In this document: piece after piece, positions 12,753 to 23,668 of the stretch
Layout: every line of letters begins with the position of its first letter
Numbering within the stretch: the stretch's first letter is position 1
Origin: Ischnura elegans
Taxonomy: Eukaryota > Arthropoda > Insecta > Odonata > Coenagrionidae
Assembly (NCBI RefSeq): GCF_921293095.1
Contig: NC_060253.1
Coordinates: 71,523,992 to 71,587,991, forward strand
DNA: 64,000 nt
Direction: 5' to 3'
Notes under the pieces: model-generated
Databases searched by the model: none
Told to the model about the DNA's origin: nothing
Seen by the model: only the letters and a program-made list of their open reading frames with translations
Translations under genes and position numbers: made by a program

Positions 12753-13384
12753 AATGACAAATATTTGTGGAAGACCCAAAGTACTATTGTATTTTATATA
12801 TTTGATGATGAATTCCAGCATTTCGATTCCCCGTAATCAAGAAAAAATGCACATGGACGCGCCAGAAATGATCGATTAACAACGTAACGAGACGACACCT
12901 GTGCCAAATTTCGTGATCTTGTGAATTATGGAAAGAAACACGTAGAAGTCTCAAATACCGTATATCACGTGTAAACTAAAAATTAGAAAGAAATCCTCAG
13001 CGCCTGAAAAATTGAGAAGTAAGCTGTTTCTCTAACGACCACGAACCGTTGTAATGTCAACACGGAAGGGCGATCACAGAACGCCACCGAAGGCCATTCC
13101 GATTCGCAGGTTTCGACGCCCGCTATCACCTTGCTCCTTCGCAGCAGCCCTTAAATCACATCCTTCGTACCCGACTGAGTGAAACGCAGTGAGACGGGAG
13201 CCATGACTCACTGTAGTCAGCTGGAGAGGCGAAGGGCATATTACCAGCAACGCTCCATCGGCGAACCAGGACGTGAGGCTGGGCACGTTTGGGAAAGAAA
13301 CAACCCAAATCCTTCACGCACTGTTATCGTAAGTGAAGTTATAGTATGATCTGTCCGAGCACGGAAGACGGGTACAGTGACGGA

Positions 13385-13440
13385 TACAGATTGGGGGCAC
13401 AGGGGGGACGCGGACCCCCCCTTGCGGGCCCAATAGTATA
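13385..13440. repeat. Possible hAT-like end fragment
   Basis: GGATACAGATTGGGGG, then G-run, GACGCGGA and C-run. The juxtaposed G- and C-tracts resemble collapsed ends of the hAT-like elements elsewhere in the window, but no inverted terminus or target duplication supports it. Confidence 0.2.
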
Positions 13441-14029
13441 GTCAAACATTGCAGAACCACAATTATAACTTTTTTATATCATAAGATGGCATTTTCTTGT
13501 ATATGTGTGAATTAAATTTAATAAAAATTTTCTTGATTATTTAGGATAAAAGTAAGGGTAACTCAAGATATCTTTTCCACCCCCCCTCGAGTTTTTTTTG
13601 TATCCACTACTGGGCGGGTACAGGATAGAGGTACCGCTCGAGAGCCCAGCACTAGCCTAGCCGCGTACCCGAGGTCCGCTATACAATAACCCTGGTCTGG
13701 TCGACCGCATGCGCTATAATGACTCAGGAATCGCACTCCTACGATTTTGTTATGGCATATGTATCTACACTTAAACGTGGGAGACGATATAGTAGAAAAC
13801 ATTCTTAGGTTAGCACGAATTAATTCACATCAATTTAAGAGCTTAATGAAATGCAAAATTTGCAATAATAAGCGTACAAATCGATAAAACATCTTATCAG
13901 GAAATTAAAACAGAAAAAATAAATTAGCACTGATACACGATGGAAAAATGGCTATAATTATAAACACGATAATAAAGACAAATGAATGCGAACAAAATTG
14001 TCCCGAGGAGTCACAGATACTCAAATTGC

Positions 14030-14385
14030 ATATTCACATTCATATTAAAAATAATGCTCTCATTCTCACTCAAGTACATACTATAAGGCACACTAAATTA
14101 CAGCCCGTCATTCCCGCTAAATACCATATTCCCATTTGCATTAACGATAATGCTCTCATTCATACGAAATCATATATTCATGATGATTCTCTCATTCACA
14201 CTCAAGTATGTACTATAAGGCACACTAAATTACAATACATTCATGCTAAATAGTATTATCACATTCACACTAAATAACATTCTATCATTCACGCTAAATA
14301 CCATATTCGCATTCACATTAACGATAATTCTATCATTTACATTCACACTAAACAAAACATTTTCATCCACACTAAATACATTGTT
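14030..14385. repeat. Degenerate tandem array
   Basis: A higher-order unit of about 132 bp is seen as CACTCAAGTA(C/T), then TACTATAAGGCACACTAAAT at about 14067 and 14199. It is built from a shorter, variable motif like CATTCACACTAAATA that recurs to 14385. No coding capacity. Looks like an old minisatellite. Confidence 0.75.
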
Positions 14386-15000
14386 TTAGAGAGATAATGG
14401 CATTCCCCCAAGAAAAAATTCTGAAGGTAAACTAGTCCCCCTTTCGGATCCCCGGTAGATGACCAGTTGAAGGAGTATAACGGACAAACGTAACAAAATT
14501 CATAGGATAGGAACATGAATCGTGTGAACACTGGGGGCCTGCAAAAGCCTAGAGAACATGAAGGCGGAAATGCGATGAATGACCGACGTACAATGAAATA
14601 CTCAAACGATTTGGGGTGAAGAGGGAGACTCATGAAGGGGATGCTATAGGATTTTACTCAAAGGCAGTCGTTGACTTGATGAAATGTTAAAAACAGAGCG
14701 CCGAAATACGTGTGAAAAGCTTTCCACGGGAAAGCTTCCTACTTCCTTAGGAAATGTGGAAAGTAGAAAACTTAAAGGAGCACATAACATAAGTACGCAT
14801 TTCAGGAAGCAGTGGAATACCAAGTAGAATAATGAATCACTGTGAAATCAGTGGAATGTTTATGTAAAAATTTTAAAAAAGGACAATACGAAGACAAAGA
14901 AGGAAAAGAATTTCCATGGATAAGAATATGTTTCAAGAAAAAGCCATGGATAAAGTATTAGATCTCATCGAAGCAATAAGAACGTGAAAGCACATGCAAC

Positions 15001-15044
15001 CGAAAGAGCAGACATACTATACCGATAGTATGTCTGCTCTTTCG
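15001..15044. repeat. Perfect 20-bp hairpin
   Basis: CGAAAGAGCAGACATACTAT (15001-15020), loop ACCG, then the exact complement at 15025-15044. Similar in style to the perfect hairpin at 45775-45832. A longer repeat shared with 33.3 kb begins directly after it. Confidence 0.9.
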
Positions 15045-15089
15045 CCTGCAAAGCTGGGGCTCATAAGTAGGCCTCCTTACCAATGGATG

Positions 15090-15333
15090 CGGGGTTCCTC
15101 CCCCGAAAAATTTTACAAAATTGTACGTCCGGAAATAGATTTTGACGCCATTTTGGTTCTTAAAAACTTCATCAAAGTTAATTAGAATAATTTCATAAGA
15201 AAAAATACCATGAAAAGTGAGAATTTTCAAAGTTTATAACATTGTATAAGGTATAATGATTCTATTATCTATTTAGTGAATTTATTCCTTGAAACTGCAC
15301 TGAAATCTAAAAAAATACTCTGAAATAACCTTT
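15090..15333 (+). repeat. Dispersed repeat shared with 33.3 kb, copy A
   Basis: Colinear with 33312-33558: both contain CCGGAAATAGATTTT, CATTTTGGTTCTTAAAAACT, AAGAAAAAATACCATGAAAA and TTTATTCCTTGAAACTGCAC. Preceded by a C/G-rich TCCTCCCCCGAAAA. The two copies differ by scattered changes and small indels, so they are separate old insertions of one family. The C/G-rich ends suggest a hAT-like non-autonomous element, but the termini are not resolved. Confidence 0.7.
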
Positions 15334-18300
15334 AAAAAAAGTATCAGGTTCTCTTATAGTCTCTTACACCTTTTTTATTTATTTTTTATATAATCTGATA
15401 ACACTGAGTAAATGGGAGGGTACAGAAAAGCACACAATTCCTCTAAGTTGCCTTAAATTGGAAAATTTTTATCAATTTCCTCAGAAGTTAGCTGTCGGAG
15501 GAAGCTAAATTTTTCATTAGGTGCCTTAATATTCATGAGCATGCAAAACTTTACGCTTGAATTTTCAATGATCATTCTTCATAAATTATTATCGTAGCAG
15601 AATAAAAATCCCATATTTTCATGAAAATAGCCAGGATGATGCGCAAGAATATTGGTCAAAAAATATAAAATACGATATTTTTAATCATTGGATTAGTTTC
15701 ACATATATGTACCGGAGTTGAACATTTTTATGGTTATTTTATTCTGATTGATATCATATTTGAAGCATTCTACGCAGTAGTTTTGTTATGATGGATAAAC
15801 ATTTATCAAATTCCACGGAGTGTGGATTAAATGCTAAGAAAAGGCGAAGTAATTTAACTAAAAATGCCACGTAATATCAAAATATAAACGGGTCCAAAGA
15901 AGAAGTTATTTATTATAGTACACGTAGCTGTATAATAATGAGAGATGGGCGTCTATCATGCAAAAGAACTAGAAGTTTGCAGTTCCAAATTTGGCAACGG
16001 TCAATGGATTGGGATGCAACTATGATATTAAGGATAATTTTTGGAATGAATTTTTGAAGAATTTTGGATAAGACCCAATTAGATCCCTATTCAAAAGTTA
16101 ATTCCATGAGTTACTAAAGAATGTTTTCGTGATAATTCACGTGGAAGATTACCGTATTATTAAAAGAGACCTAGTATTCCAAAATCAATATTTTTATTTC
16201 TTTCTAATTGCATAAGAAAATTGCCAGCATGCTATTTAAAAATCCATAATCCATACTTATTTTATAATTATATAGTAATAATTTTTACAATTGGATTGAG
16301 CAAAATAAAAGCATGCTCAAAGACAAATACACATACAATAACAACTTTTCATTACCCATCATTTTATCCATGCTTTGCACTTCCATTTTTTACGACATGG
16401 ATGCAATATCCCCACCAAAAATTCAAGTCTTACAAATAGAACTACAGGCTTTTGTAATGAATAAAAATTAATCTTAGAAATAACTAGTCAAACCAAAAAT
16501 CTTGTTTTCCAAGTTAAGCGTCAGGATATTCCCAATTTTTTCACGCGGTTTTGTGATTACTGTCATCACTCTCACACCGTGAATGAACGCTTTTTATTCG
16601 ACTTGGCCAAAGGCCACACGTGAGCGGAAGTCGAAAAATTACTTTTCGAAAGTGGGTCTCGGCCCAGTAAAGTTTGGGAGGCACGGCATCAAGACGCATT
16701 CGAATTGCATTTTTTTTTCTCGTATGCAGCCCAGTTATTTGCGAAGTGGGTCTAGCTCTTGCATCTTACGCAGATCATAATTTATGATGATTAAGAAGGA
16801 ACTGAAAAATACCGGACCCGCAGAGTCCCACAGCGTTATTAAATCATCCGTCGAGGTGCGAGATAAAGCTGCGGCAAAATATGTTTTTTATGGGAATAAA
16901 ATAAACGAACCTTTCGAGTGCAGAGCCGAGAATGCAATCTGGTGCACTGGAGGAAATTATAACGGCACCAAGTACTAGCAACGGCAGTTACCGGAGCATT
17001 TTCAAAAAAACGGAAGGTAAAACGTCGCGAAGGTAAATAAAGATAAGTGCGCAAGTTTCATTTCCGGAAATGTGGAAGCTGCCATTGGTTTTCAATTATA
17101 AGGTCATAAAATTTCGCAGTTGGCTCTGTGAACTTGCTCCTAATTTCTTCTTTTAGCCCAGATGTAAAGAATGGAGTTACCGCAAACAGGAACTTTTTCT
17201 AGGCAGAATAACAAACTAATTCAAGAAATTGTGGAAATAATTCCAGGATACAAAGTTAAAAACTGAAAAACCATGATATGGAATGGGTTGACGTCTGCAC
17301 CATAAGGCTCAAAGATTGAAAAGATGTGTATTCTACGAGGGATACCGGAAACATGCTGTTCAAACGGTATAACTGATAATAATTCGTCAAAATATAAAAG
17401 ATCCAGCACATTGTTTTTAATCATTGGCATGATACATTCACACCCGCCATCTTGCTCTAACCATTAAACCAAACATCGTCTGAGGTAGATGGTATAGTAC
17501 TTGGGATCGAGTATATTTATGTAGGATTTATGGAGACGCTAGCGAACTGTGCTAAAAATAACCATAATAATTAGCAGGTTAATAACTCCATTAGCAATTT
17601 ATAAGACATCAATTTGGCTGGGCTGATGACAGAAGAACCACTAAGTTCTGGTTTTACTTATAAAATTGAAGCTAGAATTAGAAAATTTTCGCGGGCCCCC
17701 GATCCCAAAGCACTGTAGACTTAGGTGGTACATAGGCAGTGTGTAGGGCACTTGGCTTCTAATATTTGACTAACTACTTCTTTCAGGTACGGGAGAATCA
17801 TTCGATAACTTCCCAAGTATCTTGGCAGTGTGAGGTAGCGCGGGGCAAGGCCCATAGTATTACCCCGAATGTGTGAACTTAGCACGCCAGTGCCTTAGCA
17901 TGGAAAGAGCAATATATTCACCTATTCAAATTAACCTTTAGCTTGAAATACTGCGTGAGGTGCATAAATCCATATCTCCAATAAGCAATATAAATAAACT
18001 CCATAAATTCAAATCCGAAGTGTTCTTAGTTCCATTCTAATTACGAGTCCAAAGCATTTTGTCTAAGAACCTATGCGCCGTAAGGTAGAGAATGGTGTGC
18101 AGTTATTTTTAAAGAAATGGCCTTTTTAATGCGAAGCAACCCGATAAAGGATTTTAAAGATCCTTAAGGCATTCACTGCAAAAAAAGTAAAACACCATTC
18201 AAATATATCATCATCATAACTAAACAACGCTAACGGTTTGACAAAGCACTCGGCTTCAATGCAACGAAAAGTAAGAATTTAAATCATATTGATAAAATAT

Positions 18301-18429
18301 CAGCGAAAAGAATACAACATCATAGAATCCCATGCACACAATCATTTCGAAAATGTGTAAATTCGTAATCGTAAAGTCACCACGACACTTTCTTAAGTTA
18401 ACATAAACAACAGAGTAAATGTATTACGG
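15334..18429. other. No gene recognised (3 kb)
   Basis: AT-rich. Some frames of 60-70 codons are present near 16.6-17.1 kb on both strands, without recognisable domains or splice context that I can defend. Confidence 0.4.
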
Positions 18430-18753
18430 TCAAATGCGCTGTGAACAGACCGCGCACAAACATTTCAAATGCGATAGACTTCGACGTAACTCAAAACGGT
18501 ACAGCGCTCTCTCCACACTGATAATATTTCCTTTATGGGCAGCGCTCTTATGCGTAAAATTAGAACATCTTCTCAAAATATTTTTCTTTCGAATGTTGAT
18601 AATCCTTGAACGATTGTAAAACTTTTGACCTTTATCCTCGCCTAAATCATTATATAACCATCCTCTCATGACCTGCTCAACTTCGTGCCCTGTTTCACTC
18701 TCTTTATCGTGGCTGAAATCATCCGAATCACAGATATGAAAATAAGTACTCAT
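18430..18753 (-). CDS. Unassigned 107-codon open frame
   Basis: Not recognised. The protein starts MSTYFHICDSDDFSHD and has an acidic, serine-containing first third, then a basic middle (KKNILRR) and a cysteine-containing tail. The start lies just left of the mariner-type element at 18.8 kb. Frames of this length can occur by chance in this window, and there is no domain, splice site or homology that I can point to. It is listed because its uneven charge layout is protein-like; it could be the end of a lost transposon gene. Confidence 0.15.
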   Translation of the reverse strand: MSTYFHICDSDDFSHDKESETGHEVEQVMRGWLYNDLGEDKGQKFYNRSRIINIRKKNILRRCSNFTHKSAAHKGNIISVERALYRFELRRSLSHLKCLCAVCSQRI

Positions 18754-19037
18754 TCTTAAGATTTACAAAATTATCAAAATATTCACGCTCATCAATCAGC
18801 ATCTCCCGGATAAGGCCTCATCAAATTCCAGGTGTTTATAAATGAATATCGGGGTTTTAACGTTTTATAATATTTATTACAATATATTTACAGTTATAAA
18901 TTATATGTCAAATGAAAGAACAACTCAAACAGTTTTGTTTTTTTAGCAACCGTTGTCGGTACGGACTGATTTCCAGTCGGTGGGCTTGAAAGGGAAACCG
19001 ATCGGTGCGGTACCGACGAAATACAGAATACGGCCCC

Positions 19038-19280
19038 TGATTTCTTTGGGCTACGAGTGAACGACTCTCTGACTCGCTCGATAGTCTCATCGCTAACTCT
19101 TAGTCGTCCCGTGCTCTTCTCTTTACAAAGGCAGCCTGTATCTTCAAACTGATGATACCATCTACAGATGTTATTGTCACTTGTAGGATCACAACCAAAT
19201 TCAATGCGGAGCGCACGTTACACAGATTCAGTCTTTGCAAACTGTGAAACACATAACGCTTTCTGTTCACTAGTCGCCAT
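19038..19280 (-). pseudogene. mariner transposase N-terminal HTH (DUF4817 type), truncated
   Basis: From the ATG at 19280 the minus strand reads MATSEQKALCVSQFAKTESV, a stop (TAA) at codon 21, then RALRIEFGCDPTSDNNICRW, YHQFEDTGCLCKEKSTGR, and SDETIERVRESFTRSPKKS. This is the helix-turn-helix DNA-binding start of a mariner subgroup widespread in arthropods. Compared with the usual family text, the residues around the stop look shortened (the family normally has a few more residues before RALRIKFGC). The catalytic part is absent. The copy cannot make transposase; its long inverted ends could once have been mobilised in trans. Confidence 0.85.
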
Positions 19281-19418
19281 CTTTACTCCTACCGCTTTCT
19301 AGCTGATCGCGGCGGAAACATTTCACGCACATGCGCATTGTTACTAACAAGTTACTAAAAACAAAACTGTTTGAGTTGCTCTTTCATTTGACATATAATA
19401 ATAACTGTAAGTATAATG

Positions 19419-19815
19419 GGTTAAGGTGCGTTTGGTGGGGACATGGAGCAGGTAGTCCGAAGATGGGCGTGGTACACCCTCCGTAGGGTCCTTAATCCTC
19501 AACCCTTTCCTCGACGCGTTCGCCCTCGCTGGCCCGTGTCTTGGACCCTCCCAGCGGGGGCCTCCCTCCCAAAAAGTGACCGCTATGGCTGCAATTTGGA
19601 AATCAATCAATCAATCCAATAATCAAAAAATGACTGTTTGCATAGTACTCCTGTCAATCGTGCGATCAAGTACGTCTTTGAAGCGTGATTCTGCGATGAA
19701 ATATAACGATTTTGTTAACTTTGCTAAACACGTGGCTGTGGACCACCGGAAAATGGCAACAGCGCTTTGGAATGGGCTAAGTAGCGGGCTGTTTGAATGA
19801 GTTACGAGCATGATT
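19419..19815. mobile_element. 397-bp insertion inside the mariner right end
   Basis: Flanked on both sides by GTATAATG (19411-19418 and 19816-19823), an 8-bp apparent target duplication that interrupts the mariner inverted repeat. The left half is GC-rich (TGGTGGGGACATGGAGCAGG, CCTCCCAGCGGGGGCCTCCC) and ends in a TCAA run at 19601-19620 like a SINE or LINE tail. The right half (19621-19815) is different, moderately AT-rich sequence. There are no clear inverted ends, so its class is open; it may be two elements. Confidence 0.6.
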
Positions 19816-20629
19816 GTATAATGTAATAAATATTATAAAGCGTTAAAACCCCGATATTCATTTATAAACACCCTAAACTATAATTAAAGAATGTGTACAT
19901 TTTCGGGTAGTAGATCTACTGAAGCACGTGGTGGCCGAATTATATTCTCTCGGGTGGATATCTATTTAAATTAGTCTAATATCGAGTGCATTGCTATTAA
20001 CCGTTTATAGTCAATATGTGATTAATTTTATAGATTTTTATGTAAATAAAGTATGGACCTATTTTTTAAAGTGAACCACATGACTTGTGCCTACATTGGT
20101 CATTAATTAAGCCTTTTCAAAATTGGTCATTTTCATCACCTTTTTGTGAGTATGCGGTTTATTCGATATTTTTCCCTCCACTAGCTCTCCACTAACAAAT
20201 GCTCATTTATTCCAAATATCAATATCGATAGCTAAGTTCCAACAACCCGTATCTCAAAAAAGCAACTCTTCAGGAGAGAAAAAAAATCGATTATTTCTTT
20301 TACTTGTACACTGAAATTAAAACCCAAAAGTTCATTAAACTGGAAAAAAAGCATTCATTTGCAAACAAAGAGTTGTTTTTGCTTGTATTTTATTTTTTCA
20401 ATGCCATTACACTTATTTTAAGATACCTGTCTCAAACCGGCCGAATTTGAGATAAGTAGTAATGTTAGAACATAGCCATCGATATATGTATGTATATTAC
20501 GTTGTTAAACTTAATTTTGTGGTCAAGTATACATTAATTTTTCAAGCAATAGAAAAATTTTGTGGCGTGTTCCCATTTGGGTACATGATTAAATAAAATC
20601 ACTTTGTACATTCCACACAATTTTTAATG

Positions 20630-20672
20630 TTTTGCGACCGGTTTCGACGTGTTCTACGTCATTTTCAAGCCA
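20630..20672 (-). repeat. Hammerhead-like motif, solitary
   Basis: The minus strand reads CTTGAAAATGACGTAGAACA, then CGTCGAAACCGGTCGC. A GACGT/ACGTC stem is capped by AGAAC, followed by GAAAC. It has the same layout as the other hairpin loci but lacks the CTGATGA box (CTTGAAAA instead). Confidence 0.45.
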
Positions 20673-21063
20673 GACTGCTATCTCCAGACAAGCCAAAGTT
20701 CATTTTATACTGCAAGGTGGAGGAGGGGGAAGTAGGTAATGTGGACAGGAGGTCGGTTGAAGGTTAGTGGTTTGAGTGGTGAAGGTCACGTACTATTGGG
20801 ATCCGGGTGTGGAATTGAGAGGTATTAATGGGGGGAGGCTCACCAACCATCGACTTCATTTTGGAACATGCTTGAAAACGCATTTAAAAATTTTTGTTCG
20901 GGTTTTCTTTCGTATTATCTCTTAATTAGCTGTAAAATAAATATGATATGCAAAAAATAATAAAAATCAGTTCCTAAGTTAGTTCGGCCTTTAAAGGGTT
21001 AAGAGCAAACTCCAGCCACATAATTGCGCGCATCATTGGTATGCTGAATTCTGATGACTGGTC

Positions 21064-21112
21064 CCCCCCTGCTATGCACCCTAGAGGCGGCTGGTAGGGT
21101 ATTATGTAGATT
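21064..21112 (+). repeat. GTAGAT-tailed dispersed repeat, diverged copy
   Basis: CTATGCACCCTAGAGGCGGC, then TGGTAGGGTATTATGTAGA. Same layout as the copy at 1650, with substitutions. Confidence 0.45.
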
Positions 21113-21295
21113 AAGAAGTATCGAGACTCTATAATTGAGTAACGTCTAAATAAACGATCTTATCATGTCTAGCGGCATGGCTGTTGGAGAGTTTTCATAG
21201 TAAGTTCTTCACAGTCAGTTTTTCACAGTGCTTCATTGTCAGGACTTGTCTATACATTCCTAATTAACTTTTAAAAAAAAGCCTCCGAGATCGAC

Positions 21296-21596
21296 ACCGG
21301 CTCTTCACGCAGTTTATTCGCCGGGAAAGCACCAAATCTGTCTTCAAATCAAAAATATATATTATATTCATTGAAATGAACGCAAAAATAATTGCATCGG
21401 CCGGGAATCGAACCCGGGCCGCCCGCGTGGCAGGCGAGCATTCTACCACTGAACCACCGATGCCTGTAAAAGAAAATATATTGCCGTAAAAAGCAGTTCA
21501 CAATGGCCTCTCGGCGAAGATTTTCCTTTCACTTGAGTTGTCTCGTCAGCGGGAAGCGCACTCATTCGCTGACTTCCTTCCCCCCTCCTCCGCCTC
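21296..21596. repeat. Segment duplicated at 24.5 kb (copy 1, with tRNA)
   Basis: From CGGCTCTTCACGCAGTTTAT through the tRNA to TCATTCGCTGACTTCCTTCC this matches 24485-24776 in the same orientation, including flanks that no tRNA requires (GAAGATTTTCCTTTCACTTG, CGTCAGCGGGAAGCGCACTC). The unit was therefore copied with both flanks, by segmental duplication rather than by retroposition of a tRNA. Confidence 0.9.
21393..21463 (-). tRNA. tRNA-Gly (anticodon GCC)
   Basis: The 71-nt cloverleaf reads on the minus strand from GCATCGGTGGTTCAGTGGTA. The acceptor stem GCATCGG pairs with CCGATGC, the A box is TGGTTCAGTGG, the anticodon loop is CTGCCAC with GCC at its centre, and the T arm CCGGG/TTCGATT/CCCGG is perfectly paired. 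The discriminator base is A. A T5 run just downstream (plus-strand A5 at about 21384-21388) is a suitable polymerase III terminator. It decodes GGC/GGT glycine codons. No intron. All canonical positions look sound, so this copy is probably functional. Confidence 0.95.
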
Positions 21597-21961
21597 CCAC
21601 ACCATCTCCCCAGCACCATTTATTCATGTCGTAGTCCAGGGAGGAATTTCGCCCAATGCATTCTTCTGATGTTGGTGAACTCTCTCATAATTCCCGAATG
21701 CTTTCATTAATATCCTACCTCAGGTACATTTGACGAGGAGTTCATGCTGGACGGCCGTTTGAATAGATGATGACACAAATACTCATTCACTCAAGGATTT
21801 AACCCATAGATTAGATATATGCACATATGCATACTAACTAAGACGACGCTTTAATTGGAGAGGCGCAGGCATGTAGCTAAGGTTAGGGCTTCAGCTCCAC
21901 CTCTCCCCCTCTCCTCCCCCCGAATTATTTTCACTTGCGGCGATTGCCCGCAGGACACTTC

Positions 21962-22011
21962 ATCTACATAATACCCTGCCAGCCACCTCTACGGTGTTTG
22001 GCATGGGTGAT
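21962..22011 (-). repeat. GTAGAT-tailed dispersed repeat, minus copy
   Basis: CATCTACATAATACCCTGCC, then AGCCACCTCTACGGTGTTTG. Reverse orientation of the family at 1650 and 21064. Confidence 0.55.
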
Positions 22012-22181
22012 CAATCATCAGCATGCAACAGGATTCCCACATGCACACCAAAAAACGTTACGCATACTAGCAGGTTATATACCGCATTCATTCAAAGGCT
22101 AAAATTGCCAACTATTCATTAAGGTTTTCTGCCAATAAAGCTAGAACTCAAAAAATATGCTGCTAGAAATAAGGAGAAATT

Positions 22182-22640
22182 TCATAAATATGCATTAAGG
22201 TATATATTTGTCACTCGTAGTAAGCTACAATACAGGACATATAATCTATTTGTGAGTTCAAATGCTTCCGTTATAGTCTCTTGTTGACCGTGGAAAAAAA
22301 TACATTCTCTCTTAAAAATACATACGATCTCTTTTGTTTTATTTATATGCTCTAATCTACCGTAGTATGTTGGCGTTCGTAAGATATGGCTAACTTCTTT
22401 AGAAAATACGCTGCTCTTTAATTTATCTGATAGGTTTAGTCTATTTTTTAATCTACGGTCTGACAGGGTTTCCCATCCGAGTTTATCTATGAGATCAGCT
22501 ACACAAACAAGACCATCGTAACGACTTTTCACGTAACTGGCAGTTCTTCTTTGCACGAGTTTGCACTATTAGCCCAGGGTCACCTATCTTCGAAGCATTT
22601 TCCGATACATGTTGTTACATTTCATAGTGCCATCTGAAAG
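22182..22640 (-). pseudogene. LINE reverse transcriptase 3' fragment (Jockey/CR1-like)
   Basis: Minus-strand translation reads LVQRRTASYVKSRYD, then DLIDKLGWETLSDRRLKNRL. This matches the C-terminal thumb-like segment of many non-LTR reverse transcriptases (VQRRAARFVxxDYxxxxSV, LGWxTLxxRRxxxRL). The 124-codon frame 22182-22556 covers it. Upstream on the minus strand (22557-22629) the sequence continues but the reading frame carries two adjacent stops (TAA, TAG) just before CKLVQRR. The expected FFPRTxxDWN block is scrambled by a frameshift. Dead 5'-truncated copy. The end near 22537-22629 is present again, inverted, at 23669-23770. Confidence 0.75.
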
Positions 22641-22660
22641 CCAAAGATAAATCTCTGCAT

Positions 22661-22818
22661 TTTTCTCGGGTTTTCTTCCGCGTAAGTTGGCTTGTGGACT
22701 ATTTTGGCTGGCTAACCTTCCAGGTCTTCAGGTTCACCTTCGACCTCAAGACGCTGGCAGGATAGCCAGCAAAACGGTTGTCCACTAGCCAACTGACGCG
22801 GAAGAAAGCCCGAGAAAA
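22661..22818. repeat. Foldback with arms of about 63 bp and hammerhead-like loop
   Basis: Arms 22661-22723 and 22754-22818 share TTTTCTCGGG, TTTCTTCCGCGT, AGTTGGCT and GGCTGGCTA. The central part reads, on the minus strand, GTCTTGAGGTCGAAGG and CCTGAAGACCTGG, i.e. the CTGAAGA and TCGAA boxes seen at the other hairpin loci. The flanking TCTCGGGTTTTC also occurs at 37.1 kb, tying these two loci together. Confidence 0.7.
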
Positions 22819-22924
22819 TTGCAGGGATCAAACCATCACCGTGTGAACCTTTGCTCTAACAACCAACGATAAATTTAACTTCCAGCACCAAGCAAGCGAA
22901 AAGATGGCTAATTTATGGTGTATA

Positions 22925-23428
22925 CAGTGGAACTTGGTTATAACGGCATCGGCTGTAACGTCAACTCGGGTTTAACGTCACATTTTATACAGACCAGCCA
23001 AAATTGAACATTTTATGTTGTAAGAAAACCCGTTTATATCGTCAACAAATATTGCGACGCTCGGGTATAGCGTCAAAAATTTTGCTATTCTTAGGTTGCA
23101 AAAGTGGTAGTGTGATTGTATTATGTCCCAAAGTTCATAGAAACCATGTGTAGAAACATCAAAAGCAAAAACAGGTCACAAGCTGGACGTTGAGCTGGTG
23201 ACGGGATGCAACTCTTTTGTTTAATTGGTGTCTGGAGGGAGCGGGGACTGTCCCGCATACCTGGGTCTTATCCCTTCCCACCCCCAACATTGTAAAAGGT
23301 CGCTGACACAGGGACACTGTATTGTATTGTATTCACTCAGATTTAAGGCTGCTTTTTTATAACGTCACTCGGATATAACGTAAAAAATCTTCTGGTCCCT
23401 TTGATGACGTTATAACCAAGTTCCACTG
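22925..23428. mobile_element. pogo/Tigger-like MITE
   Basis: The termini CAGTGGAACTTGGTTATAAC and its inverse at 23409-23428 are of the pogo/Tigger kind (CAGTNGAACCTCGATATAACG), preceded by TA. The interior repeats TATAACGTCA-like words (CGGGTTTAACGTCA, ACTCGGATATAACGTA). No transposase. A retroposed piece with a GTATT tail is nested at about 23200-23334. A non-autonomous Tc1/mariner-superfamily element. Confidence 0.75.
23200..23334 (+). mobile_element. Retroposon fragment with GTATT tail
   Basis: GC-richer block (GGGAGCGGGGACTGTCCCGC, ATACCTGGGTCTTATCCCTT) ending GGGACACTGTATTGTATTGTATT. The simple pentamer tail indicates a SINE- or LINE-type 3' end inserted in the MITE. The 5' limit is approximate. 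Confidence 0.5.
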
Positions 23429-23668
23429 CATAATGTATGGTTATTCAATGCGAGCGAATGTAAAACAAAATATCAGTAAATGTAAACCGTATGCCATCGA
23501 AGCTCCCCCGAAGAAAATTTATGGCTACATGCCCGACGAGGTGGTTAAGGAGGGGAGGTAAAAGTTCACCCGAATCTAAACCGAAGGCCGGAGTTATAGA
23601 GCCATAAGCCAATTGATGCTGAAAAAAACGAGAAAAAAAGCACAGATATATCTTTAACAATTGGTAGA

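Larger units (their letters stand above)
18831..19875 (-). mobile_element. mariner-type element with long inverted ends, internally deleted
   Basis: The left end 18831-18943 (GGTGTTTATAAATGAATATC inwards to CAACTCAAACAGTTTTG) is repeated in inverse at the right. The inner part of the right copy is 19353-19418 and its outer part 19824-19875, separated by a 397-bp insertion. The interior keeps only the transposase N-terminus (19038-19280) plus about 90 bp of unrelated sequence at 18950-19037. The structure is that of a non-autonomous Tc1/mariner-superfamily element. A TA target duplication could not be confirmed because the flanks have drifted. Confidence 0.8.

Noticed and set aside
14030-14385. 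CRISPR-like array
   Set aside because: The repeats are degenerate and contiguous, without uniform spacers, and the genome is eukaryotic; it is a decayed minisatellite.
17770-17800. Splice-acceptor-like CTTCTTTCAG
   Set aside because: No open frame or donor of matching phase follows.
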